Assembly: GCF_009769165.1 (NCBI RefSeq)
Contig: NZ_CP043476.1
Coordinates: forward strand, 992,001-1,056,000
Length of the DNA stretch: 64,000 nucleotides
From: Xanthomonas hyacinthi
GTDB taxonomy: Bacteria; Pseudomonadota; Gammaproteobacteria; Xanthomonadales; Xanthomonadaceae
Direction: 5' to 3'
The number at the start of each line of letters is the position of its first letter. Position 1 is the stretch's first letter. The notes under the pieces are model-generated. The model had not been told where the DNA came from. It saw only the letters and a list, made by a program, of their open reading frames with translations, and did not search any database. This document shows positions 11,144-18,834 of this stretch, piece after piece. Position numbers and translations under genes: made by a program.

Positions 11144-12883
11144 TCAATCCTTGGTCACGCGATTGATCTCGGCCAGGCTGGTGATGCCGGCGCGCGCCTT
11201 GATCAGCGCCGACTGGCGCAAGTCCTTGACCCCGATCTTCTGCGCCGCATCGGCGATGTCCATCGCATTGCCGCCCTGCAATACGATGGCCGCGATCTCG
11301 TCGTTCATCGGCATCACCTGATAGATGCCGGTGCGGCCCTTGTAGCCCTCGGTGCACTCGTCGCAGCCCACCGCCTCGTACAACTGGATGCCGGCGGCGA
11401 CCTCGGCCTCGCTGAATCCCTCCGCCAACAGCGCATTGTTCGGTAGCTGGGTCGGGCGCTTGCAGTTGTTGCACAGCCGCCGCGCCAGGCGCTGCGCGAT
11501 CACCAAGGTCACCGAACTGGTGATGTTGTACGGCGCGATGCCCATGTTCATCAGACGCGCGATGGTCTGCGGCGCATCGTTGGTATGCAGCGTGGACAGC
11601 ACCATGTGGCCGGTCTGCGCCGCCTTGATCGCGATCTCCGCCGTCTCCAGGTCGCGGATTTCGCCAACCATGATGATGTCCGGATCCTGGCGCAGGAACG
11701 AGCGCAGCGCCACGGCGAACGTCATGCCGCGCTTGTTGTTCTGCTGCACCTGGTTGACCCCGGGCAGGCGGATTTCCACCGGATCTTCGGCGGTGGAGAT
11801 GTTGCGGGTATCGTCGTTGAGGATGCCCAGCGCGGTGTACAGCGACACCGTCTTGCCCGAACCGGTCGGGCCGGTCACCAGCACCATGCCGTAGGGCTTG
11901 TGGATCGCATCCAGAAAGAGCTTTTGCTGCTCCGGCTCGTAGCCGAGCTTGTCGATGCCCAGCCTGGCCGCACTGCCGTCGAGGATACGCAGCACGATCT
12001 TCTCGCCGAACAGCGTCGGCAGCGTGCTGACGCGGAAGTCGATCTGCTTGCTCTTGGACAGGTTGAGCTTGATGCGCCCATCCTGCGGCACGCGCTTCTC
12101 GGCGATGTCCAGCTGCGACATCACCTTCAGCCGCGCGGCGATGCGCTGATTGAGCTTGATCGGCGCCTTGGCCACGCTCTTGAGCAGGCCGTCGATGCGC
12201 AGGCGCACCCGGTAATCGTCCTCGTACGGCTCGAAATGGATGTCCGAAGCGCCGCGGCGGATCGCATCGACCAGCATCTTGTTCACGAACTTGACCACCG
12301 GCGTATCGTCGCCCTTGGCATCGACGCCGGTATCGCCGCCGCCGCCCATGTCCTCGTCGCCGGCACCGACCTCGAGGTTGTCCATGCCTTCGTCGTCGCC
12401 GCCCAGGCTGTTGCCGATCGCATCGTTGCTCGCCTGCCACTGCTCCAACGTGCGCCGGATCTGGTCCTCGTCGACCAGGATCGGCTCGACCGTCAGATTG
12501 GTATGGAACTTGATGTCGTCCAGCGCCCGGGTCTGGGTCGGATTGCTGACCCCCACAAACAGCCGGTTACCGCGCTTGAACAGCGGCAACACCTGATGCT
12601 TCTGCAGCAACTCCTCGCTGACCAGCTTGATCGCGCTCTGGTTGGCATCGAACACCGACACGTCCAGCAGCGGCATGCCGAACTCGACCGCATTGGCGGC
12701 CGCCAGCTGCGCCGCGGTGACCAGCTTCTTCTCGGAGAACCACTGCGGCAGCGGGATCTTGGCCTCGGCGGCATGCGCCATCGCGGTCCGCGCGACCGTC
12801 TCTTCCAAGGCGCCATCCTGGACCAGGCGGCGCGCGATGCCGGTGATGCCGACGAGATTGGCGGATGTCAGAGCGTTCATCAT
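11144..12883 (-). CDS. pilB: Type IV pilus extension ATPase PilB
   Basis: The cytoplasmic hexameric ATPase that powers pilin polymerisation with PilC. The 579 residues are family length. The N-terminal GspE-N domain starts LVGITGIARRLVQDGALEE. The ATPase domain has Walker A GPTGSGKTVSLY, an Asp-box region (TAEDPVEIRLPGVNQ), Walker B VGEIRDLETAEIA and a His box (GHMVLSTLHTNDA). A four-cysteine zinc motif follows (CNNCKRP and CDECTEGYKGR). The gene is inverted relative to pilS-pilR and pilC-pilD. Its last 41 bases are copied at 10448-10488 on the far side of the toxin-antitoxin pair. Confidence 0.97.
   Translation of the reverse strand: MMNALTSANLVGITGIARRLVQDGALEETVARTAMAHAAEAKIPLPQWFSEKKLVTAAQLAAANAVEFGMPLLDVSVFDANQSAIKLVSEELLQKHQVLPLFKRGNRLFVGVSNPTQTRALDDIKFHTNLTVEPILVDEDQIRRTLEQWQASNDAIGNSLGGDDEGMDNLEVGAGDEDMGGGGDTGVDAKGDDTPVVKFVNKMLVDAIRRGASDIHFEPYEDDYRVRLRIDGLLKSVAKAPIKLNQRIAARLKVMSQLDIAEKRVPQDGRIKLNLSKSKQIDFRVSTLPTLFGEKIVLRILDGSAARLGIDKLGYEPEQQKLFLDAIHKPYGMVLVTGPTGSGKTVSLYTALGILNDDTRNISTAEDPVEIRLPGVNQVQQNNKRGMTFAVALRSFLRQDPDIIMVGEIRDLETAEIAIKAAQTGHMVLSTLHTNDAPQTIARLMNMGIAPYNITSSVTLVIAQRLARRLCNNCKRPTQLPNNALLAEGFSEAEVAAGIQLYEAVGCDECTEGYKGRTGIYQVMPMNDEIAAIVLQGGNAMDIADAAQKIGVKDLRQSALIKARAGITSLAEINRVTKD
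11148..11188. repeat. Right copy of the 41-bp direct repeat (inside the pilB 3' end)
   Basis: Coding end of pilB that matches 10448-10488 with two mismatches. It probably represents the original target; the other copy would be the duplicate or the displaced gene end. Confidence 0.85.
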
Positions 12884-13087
12884 GGCCCCCTAGGCTACCT
12901 GGGCAAGAATAACGCATCGGTCGTTCCCGCACGTCCCGCGGGAACGGCAACCTCGGGAGGCAGGTCCAACGTTCGATACGCGCTCGGCAACCATGAAGAC
13001 GACGACCAAGACTGACTACACTACAGCCGGTCGAAATTCCGCCTACTTCGGTTATTCTGACCCAGCGGCAGCGAACGAGGCTTTACC

Positions 13088-13378
13088 ATGAAACCGTCCT
13101 TGGCATTGGAAACCCATCGAGAAGCGATTCGTCGCATCGTGGCCGCCCACAATGCCGGCAATCCGCGCGTGTTCGGGTCGGTGGCGCATGGCCAGGACAG
13201 CGAAGACAGCGATCTGGATCTGCTGATCGACCCGACGCCGGAAACCAGCCTGTTCGACATCGGTGCGATCCGGCACGAATTGTTGCAGCTGCTTGGCGTG
13301 CAGGTCGATGTAATGACCCCGAAGTCCCTGCCGGAAGGCTTTCGTGCCGAGGTCGTTGCGCAAGCGGTTCCCGTATGA
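13088..13378 (+). CDS. mntA: MntA-type minimal nucleotidyltransferase antitoxin (type VII toxin-antitoxin)
   Basis: A 96-residue nucleotidyltransferase. The sequence GSVAHGQDSEDSDLD fits the GSX10DXD active-site pattern exactly. In characterised type VII systems such proteins add AMP to a tyrosine of the partner HEPN toxin and so inactivate it. The ATG follows a short purine-rich stretch, and the gene overlaps the next by four bases (ATGA), so the two are co-translated. GC is visibly lower than in the flanking pil genes. It lies between pilB and pilA with the RAYT gene, another sign of insertion. Confidence 0.9.
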   Translation: MKPSLALETHREAIRRIVAAHNAGNPRVFGSVAHGQDSEDSDLDLLIDPTPETSLFDIGAIRHELLQLLGVQVDVMTPKSLPEGFRAEVVAQAVPV

Positions 13379-13746
13379 AGCACCCGGAACGCCGACTTCG
13401 CCACTACCTTGGCGATATTCTCAATGCCGTAGCGCGGATCGAGAAATACGTCAAAGACATGCAGGACGACGACTTCCTCGCCAGCGATCTGGTGCAGGAT
13501 GCCGTGGTACGCAATTTCGAGATCATCGGCGAAGCCAGCAAGCACATCCTGCAACGCTTTCCGGACTTCGCCAACGCGCACCCAGAGCTGCAGCTTGTGC
13601 AGGCTTACGAAATGCGCAACTTCGTGACGCACGGCTACCAGCATGTGGATTACGAAGTGGTCCTGAAGACCATCCGACACGACCTGCCGATACTGGGCCA
13701 GCGAATCGCAGCCTGCCGGAGTGCGTTACCGGACAATGCCGACTGA
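13375..13746 (+). CDS. hepT: HepT-type HEPN-domain toxin (type VII toxin-antitoxin)
   Basis: A 123-residue all-helical HEPN protein. The sequence MRNFVTHGY carries the RX4HXY motif of HepT ribonuclease toxins, including the tyrosine that MntA modifies in studied pairs. The upstream segment VRNFEIIGEASKHI is also characteristic. Translation is coupled to mntA through the ATGA overlap. The intact motif suggests an active toxin. The gene ends just before a 26-base repeat belonging to the neighbouring RAYT element. Confidence 0.9.
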   Translation: MKHPERRLRHYLGDILNAVARIEKYVKDMQDDDFLASDLVQDAVVRNFEIIGEASKHILQRFPDFANAHPELQLVQAYEMRNFVTHGYQHVDYEVVLKTIRHDLPILGQRIAACRSALPDNAD

Positions 13747-13757
13747 CTCTCCCAAAA

Positions 13758-13783
13758 GGGGCCAGAGGAAATATCCGTTTGAA
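13758..13783 (-). repeat. RAYT-associated 26-bp repeat, copy A (inverted)
   Basis: GGGGCCAGAGGAAATATCCG followed by TTTGAA. It is the reverse complement of copies B-D to the right of the RAYT gene and marks the left side of the element, 98 bases before the gene start. Confidence 0.85.
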
Positions 13784-13881
13784 ATCGCCGGCGTTTCTCG
13801 ACATGGTCGTGCGACAAACTCCTATACGACATAGGCAGGACCTTGGCACACGATGTGCCATCCCCGTCTGTAGCTTCTGCC

Positions 13882-14577
13882 ATGCCGCGTCGCCCCCGAC
13901 TCGAACTACCTGGCTTTCCCTTACACATCACCCAGCGTGGCGTCAATCGCGGCGCAGTGTTCCTGGACGAGGATGACCACGCGCGCTATCGCGCGCTCCT
14001 TGATGATGCGTTGAAGGCACATGACATCGCCCTGCATGCCTATGCGCTAATGACCAACCATGTGCATCTACTGCTGACGCCGCCGGCACCTGGGCGGCTA
14101 TCGGCCGCGATGCGCGAAGTGGGGCAGCGCTACGTTCCGGCATTCAATCGCAAGCACCGACGTACCGGCACCTTGTGGGAAGGACGTTTCAGGTCATGCC
14201 TCGTCGAATCCGAGCGCTATCTGTTGATGGTCCAGCGCTACATCGAACTCAATCCCGTGCGCGCCGCCATGACTGCCTTGGCAGAGGACTACCGCTGGTC
14301 CAGCACGCGTGTCAGCCTTGGGCTTGTGACCGACCCAGCCCTTTCGCCACACTCCTCCTATCTTGCGCTCGATGCCGACCCGGCACGTCGAGCTGCCACT
14401 TATCGCGAATGGCTGTATCAAGGCATCGCTGATGACGAGGTGCAAGCCATTCGCCTTCATCTTCAACAAGAACGCGCCCTCGGCCATCCACGCTTTCAAG
14501 CCATGGCAGCACGAACGCTGAATCGCCCGGTGCACCTCCGGCCGCCAGGGCGACCGAGAAAGTCGGAACCTGCTTGA
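13882..14577 (+). CDS. REP-associated tyrosine transposase (RAYT, Y1/HUH family)
   Basis: A 231-residue single-strand nuclease of the RAYT/TnpA-REP family, thought to mobilise short palindromic repeats. The start ATG gives MPRRPRLELPGFPLHITQRG, the standard opening. The metal-binding HUH motif is NHVHLLLTP (about residue 60), and the catalytic tyrosine should lie in the helix YLLMVQRYIELNPVRA (about residues 110-125). The following YRWSSTRVSLG segment is family-typical. The frame is complete. Copies of one 26-bp repeat flank it, inverted on the left and three times direct on the right, as expected for the DNA it acts on. Confidence 0.93.
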   Translation: MPRRPRLELPGFPLHITQRGVNRGAVFLDEDDHARYRALLDDALKAHDIALHAYALMTNHVHLLLTPPAPGRLSAAMREVGQRYVPAFNRKHRRTGTLWEGRFRSCLVESERYLLMVQRYIELNPVRAAMTALAEDYRWSSTRVSLGLVTDPALSPHSSYLALDADPARRAATYREWLYQGIADDEVQAIRLHLQQERALGHPRFQAMAARTLNRPVHLRPPGRPRKSEPA

Positions 14578-14585
14578 ACAGAAAG

Positions 14586-14611
14586 TTCAAACGGATATTT
14601 CCTCCGGACCC
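14586..14611 (+). repeat. RAYT-associated 26-bp repeat, copy B
   Basis: TTCAAACGGATATTTCCTCC followed by GGACCC, nine bases after the RAYT stop codon. It forms an inverted pair with copy A around the gene. Confidence 0.85.
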
Positions 14612-14662
14612 TCTGCGTCAGGACCCTTTGCGTCACTTTACCGGGAACCTTTATATCGGAAA

Positions 14663-14688
14663 TTCAAACGAATATTTCCTCTGACCCC
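14663..14688 (+). repeat. RAYT-associated 26-bp repeat, copy C
   Basis: TTCAAACGAATATTTCCTCT followed by GACCCC. Between copies B and D, fragments of the type GGACCCTTTATTCGC recur (14620-14735), so this 400-base gene-free stretch appears to be built from decayed repeat units. Confidence 0.85.
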
Positions 14689-14870
14689 TTTATTCCCCGA
14701 CCCTTTATTCGCTTCCGGACCCTTTATTCGCTCTGCTGCATCTGGTTGCGACGCAGCGGCTTTGAACGTCAGGCGACTCTCTGCGCGTCCGCGATGGAGA
14801 TGCAACGCTCGGTCGCTGAGAGCGTCCTTTCGCAGAGAAGAGGGCTTGCGGCGGCTACATGAACGGAAAG

Positions 14871-14896
14871 TTCAAACGGATATTTCCTCTAGCCCC
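14871..14896 (+). repeat. RAYT-associated 26-bp repeat, copy D
   Basis: TTCAAACGGATATTTCCTCT followed by AGCCCC, the copy nearest pilA. Bases 14612-14870 contain no gene. Confidence 0.85.
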
Positions 14897-14934
14897 GTTA
14901 TTTCATTTTTTATAAAATCTTATTCCAAGAATAC

Positions 14935-14954
14935 AAAAACCCGCCAGCGGCGGG
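14935..14954 (-). terminator. Rho-independent terminator of pilA
   Basis: On the minus strand, CCCGCC-GCT-GGCGGG is followed by TTTTTG, 22 bases beyond the pilA stop codon. Confidence 0.9.
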
Positions 14955-14976
14955 CCTTTGCATCAACCACTACCAA

Positions 14977-15414
14977 TTAATTAGTAGCTGCAGCACCACA
15001 AGTTGCAGGACGCAACTTCTCCACTACAGCAGTAGTACAGGTCCAAACACCAGTGGTGCCATTGGCAGTATCGGCCGCACGCGTCCATTGAATGGTCTGA
15101 CCATTGATCTGAGCATTACCCTTAAGCGTACAAGTCAGCGTAGCCGCGCCACTCGGATCAACGCTTACGGCTATACCACAACGACTCGTGCTGGCCTGCA
15201 GACCAACATCGGCCTGAGTCGTTGTAACCGCCTTACCCTCAGCGATACGGGTTTCAGCCTGCACCTTTCCAGGGGTAATTTCGGCCAGGCCTGCCGAAAC
15301 CTGTGACTTGGCAACATAATCCTGGTACATCGGCAGTGCAATGGCGGCCAGAATGGCAATGATCGCAATCACGATCATCAGTTCGATCAGGGTAAAGCCC
15401 TGTTGCTTCTTCAT
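14977..15414 (-). CDS. pilA: Major type IV pilin PilA
   Basis: The 145-residue type IVa prepilin, structural subunit of the pilus. The leader MKKQQG precedes the cleavage and methylation site at Phe ([20 protein letters not shown]), with Glu5 of the mature protein in place. PilD should process it. The variable C-terminal part has cysteines suitable for the disulfide-bonded D-region. Base composition is clearly less GC-rich than in pilB and pilC, common for pilins under diversifying selection. It is a monocistronic minus-strand unit with a sigma-54 promoter upstream and a hairpin terminator downstream. Only one pilA copy is present here. Confidence 0.97.
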   Translation of the reverse strand: MKKQQGFTLIELMIVIAIIAILAAIALPMYQDYVAKSQVSAGLAEITPGKVQAETRIAEGKAVTTTQADVGLQASTSRCGIAVSVDPSGAATLTCTLKGNAQINGQTIQWTRAADTANGTTGVWTCTTAVVEKLRPATCGAAATN

Positions 15415-15517
15415 TGGTGAATCCCCTAGAGATGGTGTGTAAGTTGGCAGACACTCGGCCCGCGGAGCTTGCTACCCCTCGAGCGCCGCGCGGCAGAGCG
15501 CCACGTGCGGGTGATAC

Positions 15518-15536
15518 AAGCAGGCTGCGTGCCAAC
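15518..15536 (-). promoter_or_regulatory. Sigma-54 (-24/-12) promoter of pilA
   Basis: On the minus strand, TTGGCACGCAGCCTGCTT has GG and GC separated by exactly 10 bases, the RpoN spacing, with the strong TGGCAC element. It lies ~104 bases upstream of the pilA ATG and implies a leader of about 95 nucleotides. PilR, encoded in the same locus, is the expected activator. The 15415-15800 gap otherwise holds the inverted repeat at 15655. Confidence 0.85.
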
Positions 15537-15654
15537 TTCCCCACGCGCACCCTTTGCTCCCCCGAAGCACATGATGCCTCATTGCATCGAGGTCAGGCAC
15601 AAGGGAGAAAGCGATTTGCGATGAGATAGCCCCACTATCAGAATAGGTCACAAA

Positions 15655-15671
15655 GTGACGCTAAACGTCAC
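15655..15671. other. Perfect inverted repeat between pilA and pilC
   Basis: GTGACG-CTAAA-CGTCAC, six-base arms with a five-base centre, about 130 bases upstream of pilC and behind the pilA promoter. It could be a dimeric-regulator operator; nothing else supports a specific role. Confidence 0.45.
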
Positions 15672-15800
15672 CTCGACAGATTTCTGGCGTTGCTCGCCCT
15701 GACGCGCTCCCTGGCCGTTGACCGCGGGTGCCAGACGCCGCGGAAACCGATACCATGCTGGTATGTCCGCCTGGGGATGGCTGGACGGGGAGCACACCTG

Positions 15801-17060
15801 ATGTCCGCAACTCGTAGCGCAGTACCCAAAGAGCCCGTGGCGCGCAATACCAGCCAGCAGGTGCCGTTCGTCTGGGAGGGGACGGACAAGCGCGGCGTCA
15901 AGATGAAGGGCGAGCAGGCCGCCAAGAACGCCAACCTGCTGCGTGCCGAGCTCCGCCGCCAGGGCATCACACCGTCGGTGGTCAAACCCAAGCCCAAACC
16001 CCTGTTCGGCGCCGCCGGCAGCAAGATCAGCACCAAGGACATCGCCTTTTTCAGCCGCCAGATGGCGACCATGATGAAGTCGGGCGTTCCCATCGTGGGA
16101 TCGCTGGAGATCATCGCCAGCGGGCATAAGAACCCCCGCATGAAAAAGATGGTGGATCAGGTCCGTACCGACATTGAGGGCGGCTCGTCGCTTTATGAGG
16201 CGATCAGCAAGCACCCGGTCCAGTTCGACGAGCTCTACCGCAATCTGGTCAAGGCCGGCGAAGGCGCCGGCGTGCTCGAAACCGTCCTGGAGACGGTAGC
16301 GAACTACAAGGAGAACATCGAAGCGCTAAAGGGCAAGATCAAGAAAGCCTTGTTCTACCCGGCCATGGTCATGGCGGTCGCGTTGCTGGTCAGTTCGATC
16401 CTGCTGGTGTGGGTGGTGCCGCAATTCGAGGATGTATTCAAAGGCTTTGGCGCCGAGTTGCCTGCGTTTACCCAGATGATCGTGGCCGCCTCGCGCTTCA
16501 TGGTGTCTTATTGGTGGATCCTGCTGATCCTGCTGATTGGCACGATTGGCGGCTTCATCTTCGCCTACAAGCGCTCGCCCTCGATGCAGCACGGCATGGA
16601 CCGGTTGGTCCTGAAGGTACCGATCATCGGCCAGATCATGCACAACAGCGCCATTGCGCGCTTTTCGCGGACGCTGGGCGTGACCTTCCGTGCGGGCGTC
16701 CCGTTGGTAGAGGCCCTGGACATCGTTGCCGGCGCCACCGGCAACAGTGTGTACGAAAAAGCCGTGCTACGCATGCGCGATGACGTATCAGTGGGTTATC
16801 CGGTCAACATGGCGATGAAGCAGGCCAACCTGTTTCCGCACATGGTCATCCAGATGACCGCCATCGGCGAAGAGGCCGGTGCGCTGGATGCGATGCTGTT
16901 CAAGGTGGCCGAGTACTTCGAGCAGGAAGTGAACAATGCGGTGGATGCGTTGAGCAGCCTGCTCGAGCCGCTGATCATGGTGTTCATTGGTACCATCGTC
17001 GGCGGCATGGTCGTCGGCATGTACCTGCCCATCTTCAAGCTGGCCTCCGTCGTTGGATAA
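15801..17060 (+). CDS. pilC: Type IV pilus inner-membrane platform protein PilC
   Basis: A 419-residue GspF-family protein on which pilin is assembled by PilB. I start at the ATG giving MSATRSAVPKEPVARN, preceded by GGGGAG; the longer open frame upstream shows no conserved sequence. Two repeated GspF domains are evident. The first begins ISTKDIAFFSRQMATMMKSG, the second NSAIARFSRTLGVTFRAGVP; each is followed by hydrophobic segments, and the last helix ends at MVVGMYLPIFKLASVVG. pilD starts six bases after its stop, so they form one operon with coaE. Confidence 0.97.
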   Translation: MSATRSAVPKEPVARNTSQQVPFVWEGTDKRGVKMKGEQAAKNANLLRAELRRQGITPSVVKPKPKPLFGAAGSKISTKDIAFFSRQMATMMKSGVPIVGSLEIIASGHKNPRMKKMVDQVRTDIEGGSSLYEAISKHPVQFDELYRNLVKAGEGAGVLETVLETVANYKENIEALKGKIKKALFYPAMVMAVALLVSSILLVWVVPQFEDVFKGFGAELPAFTQMIVAASRFMVSYWWILLILLIGTIGGFIFAYKRSPSMQHGMDRLVLKVPIIGQIMHNSAIARFSRTLGVTFRAGVPLVEALDIVAGATGNSVYEKAVLRMRDDVSVGYPVNMAMKQANLFPHMVIQMTAIGEEAGALDAMLFKVAEYFEQEVNNAVDALSSLLEPLIMVFIGTIVGGMVVGMYLPIFKLASVVG

Positions 17061-17066
17061 GCATTA

Positions 17067-17930
17067 ATGGCATTTCTCGATCAACACCCCGGCCTCGGCT
17101 TTCCCGCCGCGGCGGGGCTGGGCTTGCTGGTAGGCAGTTTCCTCAACGTGGTGATCCTGCGCCTGCCCAAGCGCATGGAGTGGCAGTGGAAGCGCGACTC
17201 GCGCGAGATCCTGGAGCTGCCGGACATCTACGATCCGCCGCCGCCCGGGATCGTGGTCGAGCCGTCGCACTGCCCGCACTGCAAGCACAAGCTGTCCTGG
17301 TACGAGAACATCCCGCTGTTCAGTTGGTTGGCGCTGCGCGGCAAGTGCCGGCATTGCCATGCACCGATCTCGATTCAGTACCCGCTAGTCGAGATGCTGA
17401 CCAGCCTGCTGGTGGTCGCCAGCGTCTGGCGCTTCGGCTTCGGTTGGCAGGGGTTCGGCGCGATCGTGTTCAGTTGTTTCCTGGTCGCGATGTCGGGGAT
17501 CGACCTGCGCACTCGCCTGTTGCCGGATCAGCTGACCTTGCCGCTGATGTGGCTGGGCCTGGTCGGCAGCATGGACAATCTGTACATGCCGGCCAAGCCG
17601 GCGCTGCTCGGCGCGGCGGTCGGCTATGTGTCGCTGTGGTCGGTGTGGTGGCTGTTCAAGCAGATCACCGGCAAGGAAGGCATGGGCCATGGCGACTTCA
17701 AGCTGCTGGCGGCCATCGGCGCCTGGTGCGGGCTGAAAGGCATCCTGCCGACCATCCTGATCTCCTCGCTGGTCGGCGCGGTGCTCGGCTCGATCTGGCT
17801 GGCGGCCAAGGGCCGCGACCGGGCCACGCCCATTCCGTTCGGCCCGTATCTGGCCATCGCCGGCTGGATCGTGTTCTTCTGGGGCACGGAAATCATCGAT
17901 ACCTACATGCGCTGGTCCGGGCTGCGCTGA
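17067..17930 (+). CDS. pilD: Prepilin peptidase/N-methyltransferase PilD
   Basis: Polytopic membrane aspartyl protease (287 residues) that cleaves the PilA leader and methylates the new N terminus. It also normally serves type II secretion pseudopilins. The N-terminal domain has the paired CPHCKHKLSW and CRHCHAPIS motifs of the bifunctional form. The catalytic aspartates lie in GIDLRTRLLPDQL and GMGHGDFKLLAA. It is tightly packed between pilC and coaE. Confidence 0.97.
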   Translation: MAFLDQHPGLGFPAAAGLGLLVGSFLNVVILRLPKRMEWQWKRDSREILELPDIYDPPPPGIVVEPSHCPHCKHKLSWYENIPLFSWLALRGKCRHCHAPISIQYPLVEMLTSLLVVASVWRFGFGWQGFGAIVFSCFLVAMSGIDLRTRLLPDQLTLPLMWLGLVGSMDNLYMPAKPALLGAAVGYVSLWSVWWLFKQITGKEGMGHGDFKLLAAIGAWCGLKGILPTILISSLVGAVLGSIWLAAKGRDRATPIPFGPYLAIAGWIVFFWGTEIIDTYMRWSGLR

Positions 17931-17943
17931 GCGGAGCCGCACC

Positions 17944-18564
17944 GTGAGCGATTTCATCGTCGGCCTGACCGGCGGCGTGGCCTCCGGCAAGAGCGAACTG
18001 AGCCGCCGCTTCGAGGCCAAGGGCATCGTCGTGGCCGATGCCGACGTGGCCGCGCGCGCGGTGGTCGCGCCCGGGCATCCGGCACTGACGCAGATCGTGG
18101 CCCGTTTCGGCCCGCAGATCCTGCGCGAGGATGGCAGCCTCGATCGCGCCGCGCTGCGCCAGCGCATCTTCGAAGATCCAGTGGCGCGCCGCGACCTGGA
18201 AGCGATCACGCACCCGGCGATTCGTACGCTGATGCAGCAGGCGTGCCGCGAGGCCGCCAGCCCCTATGCCGTGGCGGCGATCCCGCTGTTGACCGAAGTC
18301 GGCGCGCGCACCGCGTATCCCTGGCTGGACCGGATCGTGGTGGTCGATGCGCCCGAGGCGACGCAACATGCGCGCCTGATGCAGCGCGACGGCATCACCG
18401 CCGAGCTGGCGCAGCGGATGATCGCGGCGCAGGCCACGCGCGCGGCACGGCTGGCCATCGCCGACGATGTCGTGGTCAATGACGGCGATGCCGGGCGGCT
18501 GCAGGACGCGGCGGATGCGCTGGATCGGCAGTACCGTGCATTGGCGGCGGCGAAGACCGCTTAG
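17944..18564 (+). CDS. coaE: Dephospho-CoA kinase
   Basis: Performs the last step of coenzyme A synthesis, phosphorylating dephospho-CoA. The 206-residue protein has the P-loop GLTGGVASGKSEL at the N terminus, the DADVAARAVVAPG lid segment and the conserved ITHPAIRTLM. The GTG start lies 13 bases after the pilD stop. Linkage to pilD is the usual arrangement in this group. Confidence 0.96.
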   Translation: MSDFIVGLTGGVASGKSELSRRFEAKGIVVADADVAARAVVAPGHPALTQIVARFGPQILREDGSLDRAALRQRIFEDPVARRDLEAITHPAIRTLMQQACREAASPYAVAAIPLLTEVGARTAYPWLDRIVVVDAPEATQHARLMQRDGITAELAQRMIAAQATRAARLAIADDVVVNDGDAGRLQDAADALDRQYRALAAAKTA

Positions 18565-18592
18565 GCCGTTTCGATCGGCAGACCTTGCGAGC

Positions 18593-18687
18593 CTCGGGGC
18601 TGAAGCCCCTCCCACAGTGCACCCAGCCAGATGACCGCGAGCCCTTGTGGGAGCGACTCCGGGTGGCCTCGGGCCATCAGTCGCGAC
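18593..18687. repeat. Degenerate REP-like palindromes after coaE
   Basis: One unit, CTCGGGGCTGAAGCCCCTCC, lies at 18593-18621. A second, disturbed unit around 18643-18687 begins TTGTGGGAGCGACTCC and ends AGTCGCGACG. The coaE-to-kinase gap (convergent genes) contains nothing else that I recognise. Confidence 0.65.
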
Positions 18688-18834
18688 GAGCGAAGCGGTG
18701 TACCAGACGACTTCGGACAACGTCGGAGCTGATGACCCAAGGCCAATCGGAGTCCTTCGTTGTATCTGCACCAAGTGCGGCGGCAGCAAGCCCCCCAGCA
18801 CGCCGCGCCGCGGGCTGGTCCTGCGAAGCGAACC

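Noticed and set aside
13756..14900. CRISPR array from four 26-bp repeats
   Set aside because: Copies are irregularly spaced, one is inverted, and a RAYT gene sits between them, which fits a REP-type element instead.
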